DNA of 64,000 nucleotides, taken from positions 38,656,705 to 38,720,704 of the forward strand of contig CM034592.1 of NCBI GenBank assembly GCA_020091685.1, given 5' to 3'. The notes beneath the pieces were generated by a model. That model was not told the DNA's origin. It worked only from the letters and a program-made list of their open reading frames with translations, and did no database searches. Positions 12,141 through 25,551 of this stretch are shown here, piece after piece. Each line of letters opens with the position of its first letter. The stretch's first letter is position 1. The translations under genes were made by a program, and so were the position numbers. Origin of the DNA: Lutjanus erythropterus (taxonomy: Eukaryota; Chordata; Actinopteri; Lutjaniformes; Lutjanidae).

Positions 12141-13399
12141 TTGTCGGAGTGTGAGGGAGGAGGGAGAACAGGAGAGTTGATTCGGTGATTAAAATTAACC
12201 ACATAGCCGAGCAGCACTCAACAGGCAAGCTAACAGACACCGCTTGCTCCACCACCGTCAGCACCGCATACCTGTGCACCCACTGGGAGAGCTCCCATAT
12301 GTATATATTCATCAGGATGACACAGATTAAAACGAGCACAGCACGAGATGAGCTTGTGTGCACATCTTTGAGGAGCAGTCTCTGAGCACCGCCACGCTGA
12401 CAACCTCCTCCCAAACAGGCAGCACATTAGCACCGACCTATCATATGATCCATCATGACTATTTGGTGCGCTATTAAAGCATAATAGACGGCTTGATGGT
12501 ATTGCATATCCATAGTGCTTAATCCATGCCCTGCCGGTATTCACCACTCACTAAAAACATTCATGTGGCCTGTAGTGCAATATCCTACACACTTGAGAGG
12601 CTTTCATTTATTTGCTCTTGAAGCATTAGCTGCAGGGCTATACAAGATCCATTACCGAGGACCGCTCTCACTCTCATGCATTCATTCCCTGTCTCTGCCT
12701 GTCTGCTAATTCCTCATCCTGGGTGAACTAAAATGAGATGTATAATAGGGGCTCATATGATATGACTATTATCAGATGGCATGGGTAGGAGGCATGAAAA
12801 GAGGTGGGGTTGTAGCTCTTTTGTTTGTTTGAAGCAACATTTGATCATCATGTATTTTTCCCTTGTATACTCCACTGCTTGAGTTTAATGATGTTTCTCC
12901 ACACATCAGAAAAACATCCACTTCAGCCACAATACATAAAGGATTTCAACCTTGTAGACTGTGCAGATTCATTCCACTGGCCAAAAGAGAAAAAGAAGAA
13001 GAAGTTGTTCTGTCAGGGATCCTAAAGACCCCCAACCCCTGTTTTACAGCTAAAAAGACCTACTTAAAGATAGGCTATGTAGTTTATTTTGGTGTCACTG
13101 GGGGCAAAAATCCATCCTGACTTTTCAGCATACTGTAGTCCAAGTGGTCTGAGAGAAAGCTAGACTTCTGCACCTCCTCTTGGCTCTGTTTTCAGGCTCC
13201 ATGACACTGTCACAAATGCACAAATTCCAGAGTTCAACTTTGGTGAACTTTGCTACTAGTCGAGGCTACAACTTTGCTGTTCAAAGATATGTGTGTAGTG
13301 TTCGCTTCAGCAGGCAGTGGTCACTCCCCTGCATTAACCCACATGTGACCGTGCCTTTAGGGAAATCTAGCTCATCACTTTGGCCAATCACAGATTGGT
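12141..13399. other. Unique intron with candidate conserved block 12410-12760
   Basis: The block 12410-12760 has balanced composition, several TAAT/ATTA cores and no repeats, the texture of non-coding conserved DNA. Open frames on both strands at 12124-12547 overlap one another and look like chance. From about 13040 the text resembles dispersed repeat sequence. Confidence 0.3.
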
Positions 13400-13525
13400 A
13401 AGATAACCTAGTTGATTGCTGGGTCTCATTCCCTGGCAGTCAAATAAGAATGTTTTGGGTCAGTGCACCCCAAAGCATTGTTATTAGACGACCTGGGAAT
13501 GAGACTTACCAATCAACTATCTTTC
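13400..13525. repeat. Long hairpin MITE
   Basis: The left arm at 13423-13460 (GTCTCATTCCCTGGCAGTC and on) pairs with the right arm at 13468-13505 (ending GACCTGGGAATGAGAC) with only a few mismatches around an 8-nt loop. Pairing continues outward through AGTTGATTG / CAATCAACT. One arm of a related copy lies at 21099-21162. Typical of foldback MITEs. Confidence 0.8.
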
Positions 13526-15018
13526 TTCAAAATCACTTACAGCACCTTTAACGTTTTTTATCGCCTTGATATTTCAGCATTTTTTCCTTTTCCATATCTG
13601 TGATTGGTGCTGACAGTACTTTTTAAACAGCAAACCACCTCCCCAACTGCAAATCAGTGCATTAAATGTTCTTATTTAAATTTTGTAAGAGTTTGACTCC
13701 CCAGATGTAGACATGTCCGTTATCTGTGTTTTCAAAGTCCCCCGTCACTAGAGGAAACAACAGCATTCTCCAAGCTAGCAACCTGCACGCTGAAAATGGC
13801 AAATTAGCACCTCAGTCACTGACAAACGTAAACAAGCTAGCAGCTGTTACCTTTTCTTTTGCAGTGATTCGACCAGTTAAAAAAGAAGAAAAATCCCCTG
13901 TAGCAGAGTGATAATGTGTGGAGCCAGACCTTCTTCAGTGCTGAGTGCTACGACTCTTTAACCTGGAGTTGGACCTTTCTGGTGACTAACTGCCCCCAAA
14001 CATTGTCATGTAGGACATAGGGATGGGAGCAAAACAATATTCTCTTAAGTACTATGATTGTGTTTTTTGAATGATTCCTGCATCAATTATTTAATTCCTG
14101 AATCGATATTTAATGTATATAAATAACCAGCACTTGGTCCGTTAGCTCAGTGCTAACACATAATGGGTAATTCTCTGATCTGTGGAAAAAAAAACAGTAT
14201 CTGCTGTGCTAATCAATGTGCTACTCTGCTTTAAACACTCAACACTAACCTGCTAAAGCAACTCCAACTGGCAAAACTCAAAATACAACTACTCCTTGGA
14301 AGAGACATTGCGTGCCAGGAGAGGTCTGCACATATATTTATATTTTATATTTCATCTATTGTTCACTTGATGAGCAGGAGCAGCTACATGTTACACTTTA
14401 CTTCAAAAAGTAGATACTTTTTCTTATCTACTGTATATATTTTATATATTACTTTCATATGCAGTCAAGTCTACGGTTTTGAAAGTAATTTCAAGTTCAG
14501 TTTCACATCTGAAGGGTGTTGTTGTGACTGACTGACATGTGGTCTGCAGTGTTTTTGGAAATATGAATCATGATATACAATCATTCAAAGACAAATAAAT
14601 GCATGACTTTTCATACTGCAGTGTTTTTCATACGAGGTTATTTCAATGATGACATGAAGTAGGTAAAAAAACATTTCAAATTAGATGTATAGGTCAAGTG
14701 AAAATCTTAATAAAAGGAGAGGGTGTGCCCACCTTCATACACAACCACTCTGTAGTGATAATATTTGCACAGTCCCTGAAAAAAAAGAACTCATTCATGA
14801 TTTAAGGGGATAAAAGGAAATCCAAAATGCTTTAATATAATAGAAGCCGTGTGGTAACTCATATCAAACCCATTACTTTTATCTCTCTAGGTTTGAATAT
14901 AATGTTGTGGAGAATTTGAGTTCGTGTGGCATGAAAGGCTCTCTAAAATAATCAGGTTTATCTTAAGTACATCCTAAGACATGCTAATTCTGACTGCAGT
15001 CTGGATGTGTTATGCATT
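13526..15018. other. Intron with possible MITE trace near 14018
   Basis: AGGACATAGGGATGGGAGCA near 14013 followed by AATCGATATT motifs resembles the end of a hAT-type MITE, too decayed to bound. Otherwise AT-rich with no supported gene. Confidence 0.35.
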
Positions 15019-15035
15019 AAAAAAAAAAAAAAAAA
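15019..15035. repeat. Poly-A run (17 bp)
   Basis: Seventeen consecutive A residues. No retroposed body is recognisable on its 5' side, so its origin is unknown. Confidence 0.9.
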
Positions 15036-16052
15036 CCTCAAACAGAATTCGTCAGGACGGAGCGCCGCAAATGAGCGCTCGCTGAAATATTCAGTTTATT
15101 CAGCCCTCTGTCTGATTGGCCGAGCCTCGATTAGATACGAGGATTCCCCAGGTGGGTATCAACCCCAGTTCCATTTGAACAGGAGGTAAAATGGGAAGTC
15201 AACAGTATTTAGTCAAATAAAAGGCAGAGATTAAAGAAACTTTGGCAGCCAAGTGTGGGTAATTGATTTATAATTTATCAACGGTTGTGCTGTGCAACGG
15301 CCACCGGAGAGATGGGGCCAATTTCTGTTACAACCTTTTTGCTTTCCTCGTGAGAACACTTAATATGGGCTGCTCCATTCTCAGAGCGCTTATTTTAACT
15401 ACAGCTATCAATAGATGGCACAGAAATCTGACAGCATATAAGCAAAACAACGCTCTCCAATCCCTGCCTGATTAAATGAAATTGTCACAGCAATGAAAGT
15501 GATCTATGATGCTAAGGTGAATGTGTAAAGTGCCATAAATCTCTTTTTGTCCTACCTTGAAAGGTCAGCATTTGCAAAGATGAGTCCAGAGACGCCGTTT
15601 TATTTCACAATAATAAAAAGCGAGAAAGCAGAAGCTACTCTAAAAGAAAGAGTTCCTGCCTAAGCAATAAACCGCCGCTCGCTCATTAATGAACGGCGCT
15701 CCAGCGCAGGGCGGATGGAGGGTGAAACCAAGGTGAATGTCACCATAGTGTTGTAGGCTACTGTACATCCACAGTCATCAAATACAGTTAAAAATAATTA
15801 CCAAGTGAAATGGAGAATTCACCAGTAAGGAGTTCACACTGAACCAGTTTACCTGACCCAGATAACTGGTCATCTGGTGTTAAAACTATAGAAAGGCCAA
15901 TTTACACACATTTGCTGGTTATATATGTGCTTCATAATTAGGGAAAGATTTTGAAAAAGAAAAATCTGATTTGCAATATAAAAAAGTGATAATTTTTACA
16001 TCATCATTCTCATTGTCATAGGAAAACACTGACGTGATTATAATGGAATCTG
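15036..16052. other. Unique intron, GC-richer blocks with GCGCTC/GAGCGC motifs
   Basis: Blocks at about 15045-15190 and 15590-15730 have unusually high CpG for this window (GGAGCGCCGCAAATGAGCGC; AATGAACGGCGCTCCAGCGC). They are not repeats I know. They could be regulatory, but there is no direct evidence. Confidence 0.3.
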
Positions 16053-16790
16053 TTCTAGAGCCAGACTGATTTATCAGTCGATCGATATTATCGGCCCAGT
16101 ATTGGTCTATGACTATTCTATATCCGTCTATATCAGTATCGGTCCAATATGTGCCCATCTGAAAACTATTTTTTATATTACCAGAACAAAAATTTGTTAG
16201 CTTTATAGGCAGAAATCTATCTTTTTACTTAAATTATTTTTAATAATTATTTTAATATGTCCATGTGTTTTGCTCTATTAATGTTTTTTCATTTATAGTT
16301 ATTCATAATTATAGAAAATACGGGTTAAAGTTTACTGTTTCAGTGCCCTGATGTCATTTGGATGATAATGTTTGTTGTTAAGTTGTAAAACATCCTGCCT
16401 CATTACTTATCTTTGTCACAAGTGTTAACTACTTTTATGGTATCATTGCAAAGAATGTGTACATTCCATGAAGAAAGCCTTCAGTGTCGTTCTTTTCTCT
16501 TCCTTCAATGATGAAATACGCTGATATAAGTGATGCTATCACAGTATCTACACTAGTCTCTGTTTGCTTGAGACAAGTCTCTTCCATGGACGCTTCTCGT
16601 GGCCGTCACACCTGAAATCATGCCCAAAGCCGCCTGATGCTGATTGGCTGCACCACTTTTGGTGCAGGCAGAGACAGATAACTTGAAGCCTGGCAAAATG
16701 GATTCTCGCGTGATCTCGCGAATCCCGCTGCCCTGCAAGGTAAATCAGTATCAGCACTGGTCTCAGAAAACCAGTATCCATCAGACCCTA
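16053..16790. mobile_element. Non-autonomous hAT-type element with TAGRGYC ends
   Basis: The left end TAGAGCCAGACTGATTTATC with a GATCGATATTATCGGCCC interior, and the right end read in reverse TTAGGGTCTGATGGATACTG, follow the same pattern. Sequence like the right end recurs at 23531 (AGGGCCTGACGGATACTGG). About 735 bp, no intact frame. Class is inferred from terminal pattern; no target duplication is clear. Confidence 0.5.
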
Positions 16791-17534
16791 ATTTGTACCA
16801 AACAAAGATGTTTTCTCAAGTCTATAAAACATAATATGTAGTGCAGGACAACTCTGCCATAAAATGGTATTTTGACACCTGGTCGTGTCTTCTTGGCAGG
16901 ATGTTTTCCTCACAAGCATCATCTCAGCTGGAGAACACAGAAGCTCTTCTTCCTTACTATTGTAACTTCACACTCGGTAACTGCACACAGTCTGTGATTT
17001 GTTCATTTTTAAGAGGTGGGATGGCCCAGACTCAACCCAACTTAACTCTAACCCCCGACCCTTTGGTAAAAACTATATCTGCAGTCGTGTCTCGGCTTAA
17101 ATATTTTGTTACAGAGGTGGTTTGGTCTGGAGGTTTATATTCAGCAGCACACACAATGCAGAACGATCATAGAAACAGACAGGCAGCAGTGTATCTCTAT
17201 GATCCTCTCTTCTGTGACTACACATTGTTTCTTGCACTTTCATCATGAAGGTGATAATACTCCATAATATAGAAAAGAAACAAGTATTTATAGTACAAAG
17301 CATAGAAAATATTGATCCAAGAAAAAAAAACTGACAAAAGGGAGAGGATGATAATAGGCCCAATCACAAATCAACCTGCCACTTCAGCACCACGGACAGA
17401 ACCATAGATTCATCAATACGCAGCGCAGTCAGTATACTGATATTTCTGAGCCAAAGTCAAAGTCTAATAGATTCTAACTTGAACAAGCCTCAGTCGGAAA
17501 AAGGATCAATACGTCAGACTGGACTAAGAACTGA
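16791..17534. other. Intron without recognised features
   Basis: A 135-codon plus-strand frame at 16841-17248 has no recognisable domain or biased codon use and is probably chance. No repeat identified. Confidence 0.4.
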
Positions 17535-17855
17535 ACAGCCCCCTGGCTCCAAAAGTGAGTCAGTCCCTATAGACGCCATATTAATATTCCCAACTTTACA
17601 GCAGAAGTAAGCATGTTTATAGCCTGGTACAAAAGCACGGTTTTGGTCTCTATAGCTAATTTTCCTTTTCATGACAACTGTACAGGAGATGATGATGATA
17701 TTAAGTTTTCATGATTAGGGAAGTGGCTGCTGTGACTGACAGGTCGGTGCCGTCACAGTTAGACAGCCACTTCATTTGCCCCCTCAGCTCCACCTCTTTG
17801 TCCACGTTTGGATTAGCCAGGAGTTAGCCTCGTCAGGCGCTGCTAAGATGGCAAG
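17535..17855 (+). mobile_element. Percomorph MITE (GAGTCAGTCCCTATAGACGCC)
   Basis: Runs from CCTGGCTCCAAAAGTGAGTC through AACTTTACAGCAGAAGTAAG, CTATAGCTAATTTTCC, and GTTAGACAGCCACTTCATTTG to GGATTAGCCAGGAGTTAGCC. I recognise this chain as a dispersed non-autonomous DNA repeat of percomorph fish. It has no coding capacity. Confidence 0.6.
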
Positions 17856-19367
<1,512 letters not shown>

Positions 19368-19596
19368 TTATACAACAAGCACTCTCCCACATGAGGGTTA
19401 AGTATCTTGGTAAATAGCACTTAAGTGGCATTTACTTAAGCTTTCATTTTTCAGCGACCTTGTACTAGTTTTTCATCTGGTTTGGATATTCAGACAAACA
19501 AATCTCAATTACTTTAGTTTATTTGCATGTTATATGTATGCACATATTAAGTCTTGTATGATATGAATGAATGTCATAGATCATTTGCATGTCAAA

Positions 19597-20010
19597 AACA
19601 AGAGAGGTGCATGGATGGAACCTTGAGGTACCCGACCAAGCAACTTAGCTCTATTTGGGAAAAAAAAGAAGGAAAGAAACATTTTGCATAATTATATATC
19701 TACTGCTCTCTGTCCTCTAAAACTAATACAAGGAACTTTAATATTTTGTTAAGTTTGGAGGCCACTCTGACCAAAAGTGGTACTGTTTCCACCATAATAA
19801 CCTCAAAACAGAACACCAAAGAACAGAATTATATGAATAATAACCTCCTGCTTCTTTTTAACTGGCTACTGTAGGACTCACAGTTACTTTGCCTTGGTAA
19901 CTGTAAACACCTGGTGGCAGCCATTAAGAACAACTACATAGCAATCGATGATCTTCTCACGGATGGTCTTGTTTGCTGTTTATGTAGGCCATGTAGCGAC
20001 ATTGGTAATA
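19597..20010 (-). mobile_element. LINE-derived block, copy 1
   Basis: It parallels the block at 20325-20760: GATGGAACCTTGAGGTACCC, TATTTTGTTAAGTTTGGAGG, TTTCCACCATAATAACC, then GGATGGTCTTGTTTGCTG and GACATTGGTAATAAAATG occur in the same order in both. Offset is about 710-730 bp. The coding remnant in copy 2 places the LINE sense on the minus strand. Copy 1 is more decayed. Confidence 0.6.
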
Positions 20011-20324
20011 AAATGAGCCCGTTTAGTACCCAGTTAAGAACTCGTTGTAGTAGCTTTAATGTGAGGAGCCTGAGTTATTTTATATAACACTTTCTATAAG
20101 GAATATTTTGTCTTTTTTTTTGCATATCTGTTTAAATTTTGTTTCAAAATATCACAAAATTTATTCTTCTAAAATCATTTAGAAGCGAATGAAAAGCGAA
20201 TAACAGCTCTTCATTTGCTTTTCAAATCTGTGTCCTAAAATTGTCAAGTGAAGCAACAAGAAATGTTATAAGCACATAAAAGAGACATTATAGCCGAACA
20301 TTAAGGTGGATAATTCACATATGT

Positions 20325-21019
20325 AAAAAAGGAGAGGTCTGAGGATGGAACCCTGAGGTACCCCATGAAGTAGCTTTGCTGTACTTGAATTTTGCCTATT
20401 GACAGATACATAATATTGTCTGTTCTTTAAAGTTACTGCAAGAAACTTTCATATTTTGTTGATTTTGGAGGCCCCTGTGGACAAAAGTGGTGGTGTTTCC
20501 ACCATAATAACCACAAAATATCTAAATAAAAATCTTGTCCTGCTTCTATTTAACTGGCTAACACACTACTCACTGTAAGTCTGTAACGCTGTCTGAAAAA
20601 AAAAGTAAACACAGGCTCATTTCTACTGATTTCACAGGGAATCCGACCCAGTGACAGGCATTAAGAACCACAATACAGAAATCGCTTCTCAGGGATGGTC
20701 TTGTTTGCTTATGCAGGTCATACAGAGGCATCGGTAATAAAAGGAAAGTTCTTTCATAAACTCCTTGATGTAGCTTTGAATAAGGAAGCGACCATTTTAG
20801 AACATCTTCATGAAAATCACATTTTTGTAATTTTCCAGTAAGGATGTTGTGATCACCAGCGTCAAAGACTTTTGACAAGTCTAAGAACATGGTGAGAGAG
20901 AGTTTTTTGTAGTTGTTATCTAAGGCTGTAGAGCTTTTATGAACAAGCTGAAAAAGACCCATTTCTGTTTGTTTGTTTTTTTCCAAAACCCATATGGCTG
21001 TACAGTAATTTGCTCTCAA
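20325..21019 (-). pseudogene. LINE reverse transcriptase fragment, copy 2
   Basis: A minus-strand open frame of 149 codons (20570-21019) contains FLDLSKVFDAGDHNIL at about 20841-20893. It matches the RT motif F-x-DLSKAFDTVDHxIL of CR1/L2/Jockey-type non-LTR elements, and is preceded by ALDNNYKKLSLTM. The later VPQG and YADD motifs are missing, so it is inactive. It extends leftward into the segment shared with 19597-20010. Superfamily beyond 'non-LTR' is not settled. Confidence 0.7.
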
Positions 21020-21098
21020 CCAAATGTTTTTTTAATTCTTGAATATAAAACTTCAAGGTAGAATCAGTAGGATTTGTCTGAGCTGTACATAAATGCAC

Positions 21099-21162
21099 CA
21101 GAGAGATAGTTGATCACTGAGTTTCATTCCCAGGATGTCAAATACTAGCATTTTGGGTTGGT
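21099..21162 (+). repeat. Single arm of the hairpin MITE family
   Basis: AGATAGTTGATCACTGAGTTTC then ATTCCCAGGATGTCAAATAC and GCATTTTGGGTTGG match one arm of the foldback element at 13400-13525. The second arm is absent, as after deletion of half a palindrome. Confidence 0.6.
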
Positions 21163-23080
21163 AAAGTGTCTCGAGCACAACAGAATAATAAGAAAATGAG
21201 GAAATACAGGAAGAGGGAAGAATCTCTGCAGATACGGACACCACCTAACTCTTCTAGGGCGTCATAAGTGATGACTGAAAGGGATATTTTTTTACACAAG
21301 TAAAAAAATAAGGAAAATGTCGCATGTCATGCCTTTAAGAAAAACAGTATAAAACATGCATGACTGTTTGTGAGACACAGTTGCTTCACACATTAAATTA
21401 TTGCCATGAAAGTTGGCTTGCATGTTTTGCTGTGCAAAGTCTCTCTAAGCCTTTCACCAGTTATTTATCTGAAGGTGTTGTTTGGTCCTGAATAAACATG
21501 CAGAGTCAATAAAGCTCTGAGAGAAGCAGAGGCATTTGAATGGCATCACAATTCTGACAATTGTTGTGAAAAAATGCCTCATTCATAGCCAGCAAATATC
21601 AAGAACATAAATGAAATGTCAAAACCAGCAAAGCAGAAGTCTCGGGGTTTATGATGAAAATGTATTTTAAAGGCTAATGCCGCCGTTGCTTTTGACAAGA
21701 GCAGCTCAGTGAAAATCTATATGCAATAAAATGTTTTTCTTAGAATTAGAAATCAGAGAATCAGCTGTCTAATTAGGGCCATGCAGTACACAGCCTGGAG
21801 CATCCCTGTTGTCAAAACAAATATTTTTCATTCGAATTTTACTGAGGCTTTTGTTATAACAGGCACAGACAAAAGCAACGCATTCACCGATGACAACAAC
21901 AAAAAGAAAGTAAACTTAAAACGGGAAAAAAAACAATTAAATGCAAGGGCAAACTCTTCAGTCTACACATATTTGAAGTTTGACTTCTCAAAGAGAAAAA
22001 GTCCCAGGTGGAGCCTTGACCTTGTGTATATTATGCCTGACCATCAGCCCACTCCACAACCCTCTACAAAAATGTCTCGCACAGACCTGCAGGTATATTT
22101 CCATTATTCCACAATCACATACATCCACAAGGTGATAATGGTACAGCATCAGCATAAGATTATATCTCCAAAATAAAATGGGTAGATACAAAGGCAATTA
22201 CCTGGTGATAATGAGAGGACCGGGGAGAAAATAAATACATCTAAAAACAGCAAGACTCTACGGAGGACACATTCAGGATGGGGAATGAATGAAGGTTGAA
22301 GCGTCCAAAAATACATTTCTTATATCTATTTAAAATGCACTGTATCAGGTTTACATGCAGGTGAAAAAAGGACATCTTTATATCCTAGCACTCTGGCGAG
22401 CGGAGTGAGGCAGCGACAGTGCGTGGGCCGACTTCCACTGACAGACAGCAACCCTCTGCCCAACATAATAGCAGTTTCACCACGTTCAGTATTTAATGAG
22501 GGGATTGTATCTTGTAAAACAGATGGATATCACAGTAAAAATATAAAACAGGGTAAAATGGGACCTCATGACCAATAATTGCGTTGGTAAAAGAGCAGAA
22601 ACCACTTTCGGGGCATCAGTGTCTCACAGAACTCTACAGGCGAGCGCAGCGAAGAAAGAAATAGAGACTAGAGATAAAGAGAGGTTAACCCTTGGTTTGC
22701 AATACTGCAAATACAAAAAACAAATCAGTACCCTTTTTTATTCAAAATGTGTTTTGTTATACAATAGTTTCTATAAATGAAGGACAAAACAAACCAGTGG
22801 GAGGCTGATGGAGGATGGAAAGGTGAGTTTTAAAATTTAAAGGTCAAGTATTAGAATATCTAAGAAAACAATATGCACAATGCACTCACAGCATGAACTC
22901 TCATTACTATCTATAAGCATCTCTATAACTCTGTAACCTTTTGCACTCTGTTGAAGATCGCTAAATTCAAAGCGCTGCCTCCCAAAGGGTCTCTTCAGCT
23001 CGACCGCTGAGTCTGCTTATGTTTATTTCACCAAAGTTTTCTTTCAAATATATTATAATATATAGTAATAAAAAATATAA
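21163..23080. other. Unique intron
   Basis: The largest plus-strand frame (21781-22176, 131 codons) is lysine-rich and matches nothing I know. No transposon ends seen. A denser block at 22380-22500 (GCGAGCGGAGTGAGGCAGCG) is of unknown meaning. Confidence 0.4.
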
Positions 23081-23265
23081 TTTTGGGTTGGCAGAGCGTG
23101 TGCCTTCATGTACTGAGGCTGTAAGTCCTCAGCAGCAGCCGTGGGTTCGATTCCTGCCTGTGTCCCTTTGCTGCGTGTTATTCCCTGACTCTCTCTTCCT
23201 GTCCTCACTTCAGCTGTCCTGACAGTTAAAGGCTTGAAAGCCAAAAATATTATTAAAAAAATATA
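23081..23265 (+). mobile_element. tRNA-derived SINE
   Basis: A Pol III B box GGTTCGATTCC lies at 23144-23154 with a decayed A box upstream (GCAGAGCGTGTG). Then come the family body CCTTTGCTGCGTGTTATTCC, CTCTCTTCCTGTC and an A/T-rich tail (GGCTTGAAAGCC, AAAAATATTATT). AAAAAATATA occurs just before it (23070-23079) and at its end, a possible target duplication confused by the tail. The same family is at 60685-60867. Confidence 0.85.
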
Positions 23266-25551
23266 TAGCTCATCATGGATGAGAGTGTCTTGACTACAAC
23301 ACAGTAAAAGTCAACTTCATCGTCAATTCTGCCATATTTACATAACATATAGAGGATTTAAATGCTGTTTCATTAAGTCAAATAAATCACAGGTTTAAAA
23401 ATATTAGAATAAAAATTACAAGAGCTGTTACAGAACTATGAATATATAAATATTTATAAGTCAAGCTGGGAGTCGGGGGGACAATAGATGACAAACAGAA
23501 CACTGTAATGATAACTAGTATGGAGCCAATTAGGGCCTGACGGATACTGGATTCTGAAGGTTGATGCCAATACCGATTTTAGAGGGAAAAAAATTCTTAA
23601 ATATACAAAAGCACATTTTTTTTTGTACTGACCCTTTAAAATTGGTTGACAGTTGTAACATAATATGCAATGGAGGCAGGGTATTTTTAAGTTTACCATG
23701 AAATGTTATTGCCCAAAGTGATATCAAAGTGAAACAGTTTCACTGGTATTTTCAACACTCATTAAAAAATGAAAAAAGTTTGAACTAGGAAATATTAATA
23801 ATAATCTTAGATTATTAGTATTAGTTTATTAGTATTTGCTTTAAGCAGGTAGAGCCAGGAGTCTGAGGAGCGGTTGTTCATCATACATTTCTCCATCAAA
23901 CATAAATACAGTCTTATCAATAATAACAATAAAATATTACATGATATATTTGAAGCACATCAGCCAGTGCAGCTACAGAACTGGTGAAAGTCTGACATCG
24001 ATCAATGAACAACCGACTGCCTCAACAATCTGCACTATGTGTGTCACAAAGCATACTGACAGTTTTATGTTAAATTACATTCATTCTCACAGCAGCTACT
24101 TGTACTTTATAGGTAATTAAAATGGAAAATATGTCATGTTTGAGTTTTTACAGCTCGAGGGGTCTGCATCAAAGTCAAATTACAAGACATATAAAAATGG
24201 GTTGATAGTGTTTTAAAAGCATCTGTTCGTTGTCAAAGTTTAAATAAAACAGAATATCACAAAACGTGACAGCGCTATTCACCTCTTGATGCTGTGTTTG
24301 TGTAAATCCATGCAAATCTTTACAACAAATCGCTCTGTTCCCACTGACTGTTAGTGATACACCCCCTGCTGAGCTTCTCCTCCCACAGAGATGCAGTAAT
24401 GTTCAGTCATAGAAGAACCTAATAGGTACAGTAAGAAAAATGTATGCATGATCAAAGAAAATCCAACAGCTCAGGTGCTATTCTCTTCTATTAGCCTTTA
24501 ATATTATGATTGCACACATCCATCAATTCATTTGGTTGCTCATTGTTAGGCCATAAGTGTCCTTAAGACTATCTCCACAGACAGTGAAGCACCTTTATTC
24601 AGTTGCATCTCTGCAATACTGCTGAAGTGAGCATGTTTTTCCCTTGTTAGGTTACAGTGAGAACACTGTATGGAGAGACTGTTTGTCCTTTGCAAGACCT
24701 TCTATCTAAGAATCTGTGTCTACACAGTTTACAGTATAACACATTTTGTTGCATTCTCGCCCAAAATGCTGCATCAGATAAACACGGATTTTCAGAATTA
24801 CCTGGGTTTACATAATATTTAGGAGGGTGTCGAGAAGAACAAGACTTTACTGAATAATTCAAAAGAATACAGTAAACTGGATGCACTGTGAATGAAAAAC
24901 GTGCGTGTGGTGCACTTCTCACATGACTACACAAATACAGCCGTGGATTTGTGTGGCACGACAAATTACAAGCAGCAAAGAAGTGAATAATCACCAGCAA
25001 ACAGCTACGTAAGCGAGAGACATTACGGCGCGGAAATTCAGTGTTGGTCGCCGTTAAAGTAGATAGTCTGGGGTATCTGCATTGGTAGACACAGATCGGC
25101 CCGTCTTTCGTGTCAGTGCACCTAGATATGCTTATTAAAGAATCTTAATTTAATCAGCTGGCTGAAGAGATCTTCTCTTTAGAGTCAAATTGAATGGATA
25201 AACCTTTCCGGAGACTGCATGTCATTAACACGGAGCTGATGCTCTTAGAGAAAATCCTAACCACTTACTACAAACCCACAAGAGGAGCAGCCTGGCCTTG
25301 TAAATGTCTCTCTGTGAGTTTTCCACAGAGGTGCTGGAAATGCATATTACAAGTGGAAAAAAAAAAAAAAGTCAACTGACTGTGTGGAACACTGTGTTAC
25401 TCACTCACTGGGGGATAAATGTGTGCCTCGCCTTGAAGGACAGATTCAGTTAGAGGGTGGAAAAAAAATATCTCCCAAATTCAGGATGTGCTTTCCAGTC
25501 TATGCATATGCAGTGCATCTTTAGACTTGTAAACAGAATTAAACATACACG
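23266..25551. other. Intron with one MITE end at 23531-23600
   Basis: AGGGCCTGACGGATACTGG at about 23531, then GATGCCAATACCGATTTTAG, matches the right-end pattern of the element at 16053-16790. No partner end is clear. The remainder, including a 117-codon minus frame at 24647-25000, is unrecognised. A short poly-A run sits at 25359-25371. Confidence 0.45.

Noticed and set aside
16841..17248. 135-codon plus-strand frame
   Set aside because: No recognisable motif, lies between a MITE and another repeat, and is overlapped by an opposite-strand frame.
21781..22176. 131-codon plus-strand frame
   Set aside because: Lysine-rich product of A-rich intron sequence with no family signs.
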